From contig JAQCNR010000413.1 of the NCBI GenBank assembly GCA_028274925.1, positions 1-11,085 of the forward strand: a stretch of DNA of 11,085 bases, given 5' to 3'. A model generated the notes under the pieces. The model searched no databases and was not told where the DNA came from. It saw nothing but the letters and a program-made list of their open reading frames with translations. The position numbers were made by a program, and so were the translations under genes. This document shows, piece after piece, positions 5,548 through 11,085 of the stretch. The DNA is from Halovenus sp. GTDB taxonomy: Archaea; Halobacteriota; Halobacteria; Halobacteriales; Haloarculaceae. Positions within the stretch are counted from its first letter, which is position 1; every line of letters begins with the position of its first letter.

Positions 5548-6582
5548 TCAGTCTTGGAAGTGTGAGATGACCTCTTCGCCGAACAGTCGGATTGCCTCCA
5601 TCGTCTCTTCGTGGGAGGGGCCATCTGTAAACCGGAATCGAAGTGCGAAGTGAGTGGCGCCGAGGGTCTCGTGGCACTCCTCGATGTAGTCGATACAGTC
5701 CTGTGGGTCACCGACGACGAACCGGTCGTCTTCGAGTTGCTCGAAGGTGAGTTCCTCGGGAGACTCGATATCTTCGAGCCACGGGTCTGCCTCCTCGCTG
5801 TAGCCACCAGCGGAGTAATAGAAGCGGTGTTTACCCATCACACCCTCTCGCCACGTTTCTTTTGCCTCCTCTGCAGTTTCCCCAACCCACGCTTCACGCA
5901 TCATACTCACGCGTGGTTCTTTGTTGAGGCGCTCTGCGTGCTCGCGGTAGAAATCGGCCCAGTATTTCAGTGTCTCTCGGGTATTAATCAGGTCAGTGTG
6001 CCAGCCATCGGCGAGTCGAGCAGCCCGATTACAGCCTTGGTCGGTCCAGGCACCCGCATAGATTGATGGCCTCGGTTCCTGAACGGGCTTCGGTGTCATG
6101 TTGACGCCCCTCACTGTGAACCGCTTGCCAAAGTGATACACTTCGTCTTCCATCAGGAGTCGCGGAAGCACGGTCAACGATTCCTCCATGAGGGAGGGTC
6201 GATTCTTGAGCGGAACATCGAACGGTTTGAAGTCCTGTTCTGCGTAGCCCGCTCCGACGGTCATCTCAGTTAGACGACCGCCAGAGATGATGTCGACCAT
6301 CGACATCTGTTCGGCCAGATGGACTGGGTGATACAGTGGGAGCAATAACAGTGATGTTCCCAACTCGATTGTTTCAGTCTCGGCCGCGACACCCGCGAGG
6401 ACTTCTGTAATTGCTGGCCATTGGCCAGTGTCCGTCTGGTGGTGCTCGCCAATCTGGAAGGCGTCGAAGCCCGATGCTTCGGCCTGTTTTGCCTCTGTAA
6501 TGACCTCCTCCCACCGCTGCTCCATGCCACTACCGTCCGGAGTCTGCGAGCATGGTATGTATCCAAAGGTGATTTCGCTCAT
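5548..6582 (-). CDS. LLM-class (luciferase-like) flavin- or F420-dependent monooxygenase
   Basis: A 344-residue TIM-barrel protein of the bacterial luciferase-like family, which uses FMNH2 or coenzyme F420 to oxidise diverse organic substrates. Visible hallmarks are EAKQAEASGFDAFQIGEHH, with the family EHH at residues 46-48, then GTSLLLLPLYHPVHLAEQMSMVDIISGGR and GAGYAEQDFKPF. Near the C-terminus lies FVVGDPQDCIDYI, typical of family members close to luciferase alpha and LimB types. Length is normal for the family. ATG 6582 is preferred to the longer frame at 6600. It begins MSEITFGYIP directly at the first barrel strand, and the TATA-like box centred near 6621 would be too close to 6600. FMN versus F420 cannot be settled from motifs. 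A PPOX F420-type gene lies just upstream on the same strand. Confidence 0.9.
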   Translation of the reverse strand: MSEITFGYIPCSQTPDGSGMEQRWEEVITEAKQAEASGFDAFQIGEHHQTDTGQWPAITEVLAGVAAETETIELGTSLLLLPLYHPVHLAEQMSMVDIISGGRLTEMTVGAGYAEQDFKPFDVPLKNRPSLMEESLTVLPRLLMEDEVYHFGKRFTVRGVNMTPKPVQEPRPSIYAGAWTDQGCNRAARLADGWHTDLINTRETLKYWADFYREHAERLNKEPRVSMMREAWVGETAEEAKETWREGVMGKHRFYYSAGGYSEEADPWLEDIESPEELTFEQLEDDRFVVGDPQDCIDYIEECHETLGATHFALRFRFTDGPSHEETMEAIRLFGEEVISHFQD

Positions 6583-6616
6583 GTGAATGAATTCCCCCAT
6601 GCATAGATGTGCCTAG

Positions 6617-6626
6617 TTTTAATTAA
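6617..6626 (-). promoter_or_regulatory. TATA-like box for the LLM gene
   Basis: TTAATTAAAA on the minus strand is the strongest AT-rich box upstream of the LLM gene. It is centred about 39 nt before ATG 6582, predicting a leader of about 12 nt. A G-run near 6593-6597 might act as a weak ribosome-binding site. The core TTAATTAA is palindromic, so it could also serve transcription to the right. Confidence 0.45.
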
Positions 6627-6767
6627 GTCTTTATGCAGTTTCACAGGAATTTCATTACACGTAGGAGATATTATTTGCAGAGTTCCACCTGGCAACCGTC
6701 AGCAAACGTGTCTCCCAGCAAAGACCAACAGTCAAGCGGGCTTGGGGTTTCGTGTTAGATTGTGAAT

Positions 6768-6794
6768 GCTTCGACAACCGAAGCGTGCTTTTTT
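6768..6794 (+). terminator. Intrinsic-terminator-like hairpin and T-run facing away from genes
   Basis: GCTTCG (6768-6773) and CGAAGC (6779-6784) form a 6-bp stem with a 5-nt loop, followed by TTTTTT at 6789-6794. It looks like a factor-independent terminator on the plus strand, yet no plus-strand gene lies upstream within the 6583-6801 spacer, and both flanking genes are on the minus strand. On the minus strand it follows the PPOX stop codon, but an A-run would then precede the hairpin. The rest of the spacer is AT-rich and shows no ORF. Confidence 0.4.
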
Positions 6795-6801
6795 ATCCTG
6801 C

Positions 6802-7248
6802 TCAGTCCGCTGGGCGGTCAAGCCGGCCCCACGAACGAGCGGAGCCCAGTTCGATGCGGATCAGCGGGCGGTGCTCAAGTTCGTGAGAGGCATACTGGTC
6901 GTATTTCGCTCGGAGTGCAGAAACCGGCTCGTCGTGAGTTGGTTCGTTGGCGCTGAGGATATCCGCCGTCCCACGGAGTTGGACCCAGCCAAGATTATCC
7001 CACTGCTCGGTGTAATGGTCAACGACGAGCGTCACGCGAGGGTTCTCCCGTATATTTTGCACGCGACGAAGTTCCGTCGCCTCGACAGATTGCGGCTTCT
7101 CGTCCAGTGGCGTGTAAATCTGCTCGTCGACGAGCGTGTAACAGATCGGGACAGCGTGTGGGCGTCCATCACCGTCAGCCGTTGCCAGTCGGCCAACGCG
7201 GGCAGTTTCGACGTATCGGCGTTGGGCCTCCGAAAGTTGCATATCCAT
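6802..7248 (-). CDS. PPOX-class F420-dependent oxidoreductase (Rv0121/TIGR03668-like)
   Basis: A 148-residue split-barrel protein of the pyridoxamine-phosphate-oxidase-like family. ARVGRLATADGDGRPHAVP (residues 16-34), the LDEKP segment (48-52) and RRVQNIRENPRVTLVVDHY (61-79), followed by W-D-x-LGWVQLRGTA, match my recollection of the TIGR03668 group. That group is annotated as F420-dependent oxidoreductases, not true PNPOx enzymes. Such proteins bind F420 or FMN at a dimer interface and may reduce or oxidise small substrates or supply reduced cofactor. The start is ATG 7248 or 7242, two codons apart; a TATA-like AT tract at 7267-7273 fits 7242 slightly better. The longer frame to 7386 is low-complexity and unlikely. 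It lies 219 bp upstream of the LLM gene on the same strand, a functional pairing I infer but cannot show. Confidence 0.85.
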   Translation of the reverse strand: MDMQLSEAQRRYVETARVGRLATADGDGRPHAVPICYTLVDEQIYTPLDEKPQSVEATELRRVQNIRENPRVTLVVDHYTEQWDNLGWVQLRGTADILSANEPTHDEPVSALRAKYDQYASHELEHRPLIRIELGSARSWGRLDRPAD

Positions 7249-7266
7249 GATAGGTCTCCAGTACAC

Positions 7267-7273
7267 AAAAATT
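7267..7273 (-). promoter_or_regulatory. TATA-like box for the PPOX gene
   Basis: AATTTTT on the minus strand is centred 22 nt before ATG 7248 and 28 nt before ATG 7242. This points to a leaderless mRNA and mildly favours the second start. The 171-bp gap to the next gene shows nothing else apart from a T-rich patch just after that gene's stop codon. Confidence 0.4.
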
Positions 7274-7419
7274 CGTCTCCACCCTAGCGGACGAAAACTA
7301 GGGCCAGTCGATGGTGTCGCCACCGACGGCTCCGTGCTGGGAACACAGTTGCGGGGGCCAGGTCTGTTGCGGTCAGCTACAGACAAAATCGAGAGAGTTC
7401 GTGGCCTCTACCACCAAAA

Positions 7420-7815
7420 TCAGTTTCGGAGGCGTTCTGAAACAACGGTCAGGCGGTGTCGGTTCCGTGAGAGGTGCATCAGAAGCGTTGCACTGCCGAA
7501 GAGTATCGTCGCGTACGTGATTGGCATGAAGAAGCCACCAGAGTGTGGTTCGATAACGTGAAACACACCAATCGCAAGTGGGACCCCGCCTGCAAGGAGC
7601 GCACGCAGTGACGGCCGCTCACTGGTCGCCGCGAGCAATAGTGCGTAGCTGAAAAAGCCACCGGCAAAGAGCCAGGGAGGGATACCGAGTTCCGCCGGTT
7701 CACCGCGCATGAGGTCCTGCCCGGCGTGCATGAACGCGGCAGAAATGGCGAGGAACTCGACGTAGTGTATCAGCGCCGGACGACGCTCGACAGTCCCGGA
7801 TTGGGAGTCGTTCAT
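7420..7815 (-). CDS. Hypothetical four-TM membrane protein
   Basis: A 131-residue protein with four hydrophobic segments at about 15-32, 46-64, 70-88 and 94-114. The N-terminus is short and polar and the C-terminal tail is basic (HLSRNRHRLTVVSERLR), so both termini are probably cytoplasmic by the positive-inside rule. The first segment carries HYVEF and HAGQD, and the third and fourth flank FHVIEPHSGGFF. These conserved-looking His and Glu residues could bind a metal or cofactor, but I recognise no family. ATG 7815 is supported by TTTATTT on the minus strand (7846-7852), which predicts a nearly leaderless mRNA. It lies between the PPOX gene and the beta-propeller gene, all on one strand with separate promoters, so a shared function is not implied. 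Confidence 0.72.
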   Translation of the reverse strand: MNDSQSGTVERRPALIHYVEFLAISAAFMHAGQDLMRGEPAELGIPPWLFAGGFFSYALLLAATSERPSLRALLAGGVPLAIGVFHVIEPHSGGFFMPITYATILFGSATLLMHLSRNRHRLTVVSERLRN

Positions 7816-7845
7816 AAGGCCGTCTCACTGGTTGTCGGCGAGTCG

Positions 7846-7852
7846 AAATAAA
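7846..7852 (-). promoter_or_regulatory. TATA-like box for the four-TM protein gene
   Basis: TTTATTT on the minus strand is centred about 34 nt before ATG 7815, predicting a leader of only a few nucleotides. The remaining 170 bp to the next gene holds a short direct repeat (GTTGCCGAGG at 7937 and 7958) and no ORF I believe. Confidence 0.45.
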
Positions 7853-8020
7853 CGCTGGGGGAGAGTCACGGACTGAAAAGCGTACGCAGGGCCGAGTAGT
7901 CGGGCTCGAAACGCCAGTATCGAGAGTAGTCAGAGTGTTGCCGAGGCAATTCGGTACGTTGCCGAGGAATGCTGCGCTGCGTTTCGAGAGAGCGAGACCG
8001 ACGAACCGCGACGCAGCGAG

Positions 8021-9376
8021 TCACGAAGTCGGGCCGAAGACGTAGGCCGCACCACGACGGCGTAGTCCAGTTGGGTTTGCACTCGGAGCACCAACGAGGA
8101 CAGTCGAACCGTCTCCAGACAGTGCAACCAGTGAGAAGCGGTCCAGACTCCCCCCGTCACTGGCCACGAGTTGCCGCTGTTGACTCCACCCGTCACGACG
8201 GCGGAGGAAGGCGTAGACTGCGCCAGCTTTCGTGCCATGCGGCTCGGCCTCGCCAGACGCCCCAGCGAGCACAACCAGTCCGTTCGCCCCGACAGCCACC
8301 GACTCGCCCAGTCGGTCCAGGCTGTCGGCGTCAGGAAGTGTTAGGGGACCGTGTCGGGTCCAGCCATCGTGGCTGTGTTCGAAGATATACACAGCACCGC
8401 GGCTCACCGCGCCGTTTGCGCTAGCCTGGGGAGTTCCGATAACGGCCGTCGAGCCATCGGCGGCGAGTGTAACCGGCCGGTTTGGGTCTGTCCCGTCCTC
8501 GACATCTGCGGTGAGTGTGGCTGTTGGTCGCCAGCGGCGGCCTGACTGAGTGAAGACGTATCCGAGCGCCTCGCCGCGGGCACTGAGGAGTGCGGTCGAC
8601 CCGTCAGCAGTCAGCGCGACCGAACGACCGAGCAGTGAGGGCTGGTCGTCCGGTGCTGTGAGCGTCCCGTCCTGTCGCCAGAAGTCGCCGCGACCAGAGA
8701 AGACGTACCCCGTACTGGCAGCCTCGCTAGTACCTACGAAGGCAGTTGAGGCGTCTGCAGCAAGCGCCACCGAGGCACCAAATGCCTCGCCGGGAGCACC
8801 GTCTTCGGGAACGAGTTTCGCTCGCTGTTGCCAGTCACTGTCACGGGGGTCGTCAAACCGCGAGCGAGTAAAGACGTACACGGCGCCAGCGAAGTTGTCC
8901 TGTGCTGTGTCGTTGTTCGGGGCACCGACAAGGGCTGTCGTGCCGTCTTCAGACAGTGCGACTGACCGGCCAAACCGGTCTCCACGGCGGCCGTCGTCCG
9001 GGAGCAGTCGTGTCTGTCGTCGCCAGACTAACTGTCGCCGGGCAAACACTTCGACAGTGCCACCCGCAGCGGCTGGCGCGCCAACGAGGGCAGTCGAACC
9101 GGTTGCTGACAGGGCGACCGAATGGCCGAACTCGTCAACCCTGTGGCTGTCGCTGGCGGTGAGTCGCGCCGCTTGTGAGTCCGGAAGCCGAGAGATGAGT
9201 TCTTCGGTGGCGTCGGGCGGGTCGGTGGCACTGAGAAACTGCGCCGAGCGCGCGACTGAGTCGCCGGACTGGCCGAAAACGAGGTCGCTGCCGTCGCTAC
9301 TCTGGAGACGGCTAGACAGACCCACTGTGGCACTCGTGGCAAGCAGGCCCAGCACGTGCCGTCGGTCCCAGTCCAT
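8021..9376 (-). CDS. Tat-exported seven-repeat FG-GAP-type beta-propeller protein
   Basis: A 451-residue secreted protein. The N-terminus MDWDRRHVLGLLATSATVGLS has a twin-arginine motif (R5-R6) before a hydrophobic stretch, the usual haloarchaeal export route. There is no lipobox cysteine. From residue 72 on, seven repeats follow, starting near 72, 124, 188, 239, 288, 345 and 403. Each is built like L-x-A-x-DG...DxFGxSVALSxDGSTALVGAP, and most continue with GAVYVF and a Trp. This matches FG-GAP/integrin-alpha-like repeats, and seven units predict a closed seven-bladed propeller on the cell surface or outside. Repeats 4 and 5 are the most degenerate. Calcium-type DxDG motifs are only partly kept. 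ATG 9376 has a TATA box centred 27 nt upstream. The ligand is unknown; adhesion or polysaccharide/protein binding is possible. Confidence 0.85.
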   Translation of the reverse strand: MDWDRRHVLGLLATSATVGLSSRLQSSDGSDLVFGQSGDSVARSAQFLSATDPPDATEELISRLPDSQAARLTASDSHRVDEFGHSVALSATGSTALVGAPAAAGGTVEVFARRQLVWRRQTRLLPDDGRRGDRFGRSVALSEDGTTALVGAPNNDTAQDNFAGAVYVFTRSRFDDPRDSDWQQRAKLVPEDGAPGEAFGASVALAADASTAFVGTSEAASTGYVFSGRGDFWRQDGTLTAPDDQPSLLGRSVALTADGSTALLSARGEALGYVFTQSGRRWRPTATLTADVEDGTDPNRPVTLAADGSTAVIGTPQASANGAVSRGAVYIFEHSHDGWTRHGPLTLPDADSLDRLGESVAVGANGLVVLAGASGEAEPHGTKAGAVYAFLRRRDGWSQQRQLVASDGGSLDRFSLVALSGDGSTVLVGAPSANPTGLRRRGAAYVFGPTS

Positions 9377-9399
9377 ACTAGTGAGTCGGGGTCAGCGAG

Positions 9400-9406
9400 T
9401 AAAAAT
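9400..9406 (-). promoter_or_regulatory. TATA box for the beta-propeller gene
   Basis: ATTTTTA on the minus strand is centred 27 nt before ATG 9376, the spacing of a leaderless haloarchaeal transcript. It sits in a 146-bp divergent promoter region shared with the cysteine hydrolase operon. Confidence 0.55.
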
Positions 9407-9491
9407 CGTGTGATGGTAAAACGTAACGAAGACATCGCAGAAACTGGCGAGTGAGTGACTGGTAACGGCGATGGAGGTCGGAAATACGGAG

Positions 9492-9497
9492 TATTAT
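9492..9497 (+). promoter_or_regulatory. TATA box for the cysteine hydrolase-SDR operon
   Basis: TATTAT is centred about 28 nt before ATG 9523, predicting leaderless transcription of the two-gene operon. Confidence 0.55.
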
Positions 9498-9522
9498 CAC
9501 CAGCGCCGCCGAGAGTGAGTGC

Positions 9523-10071
9523 ATGGACCCGGAGACGACAGCTATCATCGTTATCGACCTGCAACGAGAGTATTTCGAGGAAGACCGACCGTGGTACGTG
9601 CCCGACAGTGACCGCGTGCGCGAGCAGTGCGGGCGGATACTCGACGCCGCCCGAGAGACGGAGACAACGGTCATCCACGCCCGGCACGTCTCCCGGGGCC
9701 GGGACGCGGCAGTCTTTGGCTGGGGCTCTGAATACATCGAAATCGTCGATGACGTCGAAATTCGAGACGACGAGCACCTGATTACGAAGACGACGCCGAG
9801 TTGCTTCCCCGACACGCGACTGTCGGATATTCTCCAGCGCAACGGTATCGAGACAGTGGTCTGTACTGGACTGCTGTCGTTCATCTGCGTCGATACGACT
9901 GCGCGAGACGCTGCGGCGCGGGGGTACGAAACGAAGTACGTCGAGGACGCCACTGCGGCGTTCCCGCTGGAGGGGTACGAACCCGAGGAGATTACTGACA
10001 CGGTCGCAACGATTCAGGAGCTCGTCTTCTCGGATGTCGTCGGAACCGACGCGGTTGTCGACCAACTCTAG
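9523..10071 (+). CDS. Isochorismatase-like cysteine hydrolase
   Basis: A 182-residue protein of the isochorismatase/nicotinamidase superfamily of amide-, imide- or vinyl-ether-hydrolysing enzymes. The Asp-Lys-Cys triad is visible: D12 in AIIVIDLQREYF, K89 in LITKTTPSCFPDT and C122 in CTGLLSFICVDTTARDA. The GLLS segment just before the nucleophile takes the place of the usual G-x-x-T/S-x-x-C loop. A-R-D-A-A-A-R-G-Y after the cysteine is the standard helix. A true nicotinamidase would show metal-binding histidines around D-x-H, which are absent here, so an amidohydrolase of unknown substrate is likelier. The start is supported by the TATA box at 9492-9497. It is the first gene of an operon; the next start codon lies one base beyond its TAG stop. 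Confidence 0.88.
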   Translation: MDPETTAIIVIDLQREYFEEDRPWYVPDSDRVREQCGRILDAARETETTVIHARHVSRGRDAAVFGWGSEYIEIVDDVEIRDDEHLITKTTPSCFPDTRLSDILQRNGIETVVCTGLLSFICVDTTARDAAARGYETKYVEDATAAFPLEGYEPEEITDTVATIQELVFSDVVGTDAVVDQL

Positions 10072-10072
10072 C

Positions 10073-10822
10073 ATGGTTCGCGAGCAGTTCTCCGAGTCGG
10101 TCGTGGTAGTGACGGGCGGGAGTTCGGGAATCGGCGCGGCCACTGCCCGACACTTCGCCGACGCCGGGGCCGACGTTGTGCTGTGTGCTCGCAGTGAGGA
10201 GCGCCTGTCTGCGGTCGCGGCGGAGTGTCGCGAGCGCGGCGGTGAGGCGCTCGCGGTGCCAACAGACATCACCGACCCTGACGCAGTCGACGCGCTCGTC
10301 GAGGCGATAGCGGACCGCTTCGGTCGACTCGATGTGGTGGTTGCTAACGCCGGCACCGGCGAGCAGTCCAACGTACCGTTGTCGGAGTTGCCAATCGAGC
10401 AGTTCGAGCAGGTCACAGGGACGAACGTCCACGGCGCGTACTACACCACGCGCGCGGCGGCACCCCTGTTGCGCGACGGCGGCGGCGCACTGGTCTACGT
10501 TGGCAGTTTCAAAGGGAAGTATCCAAGCCCGTCGACGCCGATTTACGCCGCCTCGAAGTGGTGGCTGCGCGGGTTCGCCGCCAGCATGGCTGGCCGTCTC
10601 GGCCCCGACGGTGTTGGGGTGAGTCTAGTCAACCCCTCCGGCGTGACGACACCGTTTGGCTCGCAGTTCCGTGAACAGACGAACGACGTGGTGCTCGACG
10701 AGGAGTCGACGCTGGACGCCGAGGATGTGGCGGAGGCAATCAGCTACGTCGCTGCCCAAGAGCCACCGGCGACGGTGAGCGAGCTCGACCTCAACCGCCA
10801 GGATATCTTCGAGCGGTTCTAG
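10073..10822 (+). CDS. Short-chain dehydrogenase/reductase (SDR, classical type)
   Basis: A 249-residue NAD(P)-dependent oxidoreductase of the classical SDR family. The cofactor motif TGGSSGIG is at residues 14-21 and the stabilising NAG at 92-94. The catalytic set is S145, Y158 and K162 in IYAASKW. Arg/Ser residues after the second strand (CARSEERL) suggest NADPH, though this is only a rule of thumb. The frame is open upstream to 10034, inside the cysteine hydrolase gene. ATG 10073 is preferred because it lies one nucleotide after that gene's stop and directly before the Rossmann strand. The tight spacing implies one mRNA with coupled translation, so the two enzymes probably act on related compounds. 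The substrate is unknown. It converges on the CorA gene with a 16-bp gap. Confidence 0.92.
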   Translation: MVREQFSESVVVVTGGSSGIGAATARHFADAGADVVLCARSEERLSAVAAECRERGGEALAVPTDITDPDAVDALVEAIADRFGRLDVVVANAGTGEQSNVPLSELPIEQFEQVTGTNVHGAYYTTRAAAPLLRDGGGALVYVGSFKGKYPSPSTPIYAASKWWLRGFAASMAGRLGPDGVGVSLVNPSGVTTPFGSQFREQTNDVVLDEESTLDAEDVAEAISYVAAQEPPATVSELDLNRQDIFERF

Positions 10823-10838
10823 TGAGGGCCGTGGCGAT

Positions 10839-11085
10839 TCACAGCCACTCCTGTCGGCGGAAGTGGTCAAGCATCACCACCGCGATGAGCGTCATGCCGA
10901 GCATGGCCGCCGGATAGCCGTAGGTCCAGGAGAGTTCCGGCATAGCAAGCGCCGTCCCAGAAAAATTCATCCCGTAGAGTCCGGCGACGAATGTGAGCGG
11001 GATGAAGATGGTTGCGACGACTGTGAGTGTTTTCATCACATCGTTGGTCGACTGGGAGACGGTGTTGAGATAGATATCTCGCGAA
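10839..11085 (-). CDS. corA: CorA-type Mg2+ transporter, C-terminal part (cut by window end)
   Basis: Only the last 81 residues are in the window; the gene continues past 11085. The segment reads RDIYLNTVSQSTNDVMKTLTVVATIF and then IPLTFVAGLYGMNF. This is the long helix and first transmembrane helix of CorA, followed by the signature YGMNF whose GMN forms the Mg2+ selectivity filter. A second transmembrane helix (YPAAMLGMTLIAVVMLDHF) and a short basic tail RRQEWL follow, as in the family. CorA works as a pentamer for Mg2+ (or Co2+/Ni2+) transport in the cytoplasmic membrane. The GTG and ATG near 11036-11039 are internal codons, not starts. A CorA-like efflux member cannot be excluded without the N-terminal domain. 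Confidence 0.93.
   Translation of the reverse strand, partial: SRDIYLNTVSQSTNDVMKTLTVVATIFIPLTFVAGLYGMNFSGTALAMPELSWTYGYPAAMLGMTLIAVVMLDHFRRQEWL

Noticed and set aside
6811..6850. Similarity of the PPOX 3' coding end to the GGACGGTCAAGCGAGC part of the cloverleaf element
   Set aside because: The bases encode the conserved-looking C-terminus of the PPOX protein and the match is short, so coincidence is likelier.
7937..7967. Direct repeat GTTGCCGAGG with 21-bp period
   Set aside because: Only two short copies next to a gene end; no further structure, so probably chance.
8550..9413. 287-codon plus-strand frame opposite the propeller gene
   Set aside because: Its repetitive Ser/Ala/Arg pattern is the mirror of the FG-GAP repeats on the coding strand.
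9028..10416. 462-codon minus-strand frame across the propeller gene start, cysteine hydrolase and SDR
   Set aside because: It overlaps three well-supported genes and is Ser/Arg/Thr-rich low-complexity sequence without motifs.

Overview
The window looks like a chromosomal segment of a halophilic archaeon (class Halobacteria). The proteins are strongly acidic (Asp/Glu-rich), the DNA is mostly GC-rich, and several genes have an archaeal TATA box about 27 nt before the start codon, as in leaderless haloarchaeal mRNAs. It also carries an elongator tRNA-Met interrupted by a bulge-helix-bulge intron, a Tat signal peptide on a secreted protein, and an F420-type oxidoreductase. No species can be named from the sequence alone.

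Left part (1-3453): a Baeyer-Villiger-type flavin monooxygenase (181-1830, +) runs tail to tail, with no gap, into hisF of histidine biosynthesis (1831-2646, -). The hisF upstream region holds a 249-bp element (2737-2985) with perfect 17-bp terminal inverted repeats enclosing three further long hairpins. Together these can fold into a large four-way cloverleaf, the most unusual structure in the window. A 59-residue single-TM protein (3073-3252) and the intron-containing tRNA-Met(CAU) (3322-3453) follow.

Middle part (3454-7248): an apparently AT-richer stretch downstream of the tRNA carries a PHBH-fold FAD monooxygenase (+) and three minus-strand genes: a VOC (glyoxalase/extradiol dioxygenase fold) protein, a luciferase-like (LLM) flavin/F420 monooxygenase and a PPOX-class F420-dependent oxidoreductase. 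The set resembles catabolic or detoxification clusters for aromatic or N-heterocyclic compounds. Its position next to a tRNA suggests an acquired accessory region, but no integrase or clear att repeat is visible.

Right part (7420-11085): a four-TM hypothetical membrane protein (-) and a Tat-exported protein with seven FG-GAP-like repeats, i.e. a predicted seven-bladed beta-propeller (-). Divergent from the latter is a tight two-gene operon of an isochorismatase-like cysteine hydrolase and a short-chain dehydrogenase (+). The C-terminal part of a CorA-type Mg2+ transporter (-) is cut by the window end.

Function names rest on motifs read by eye. Substrates are not predictable, and no database search was run.
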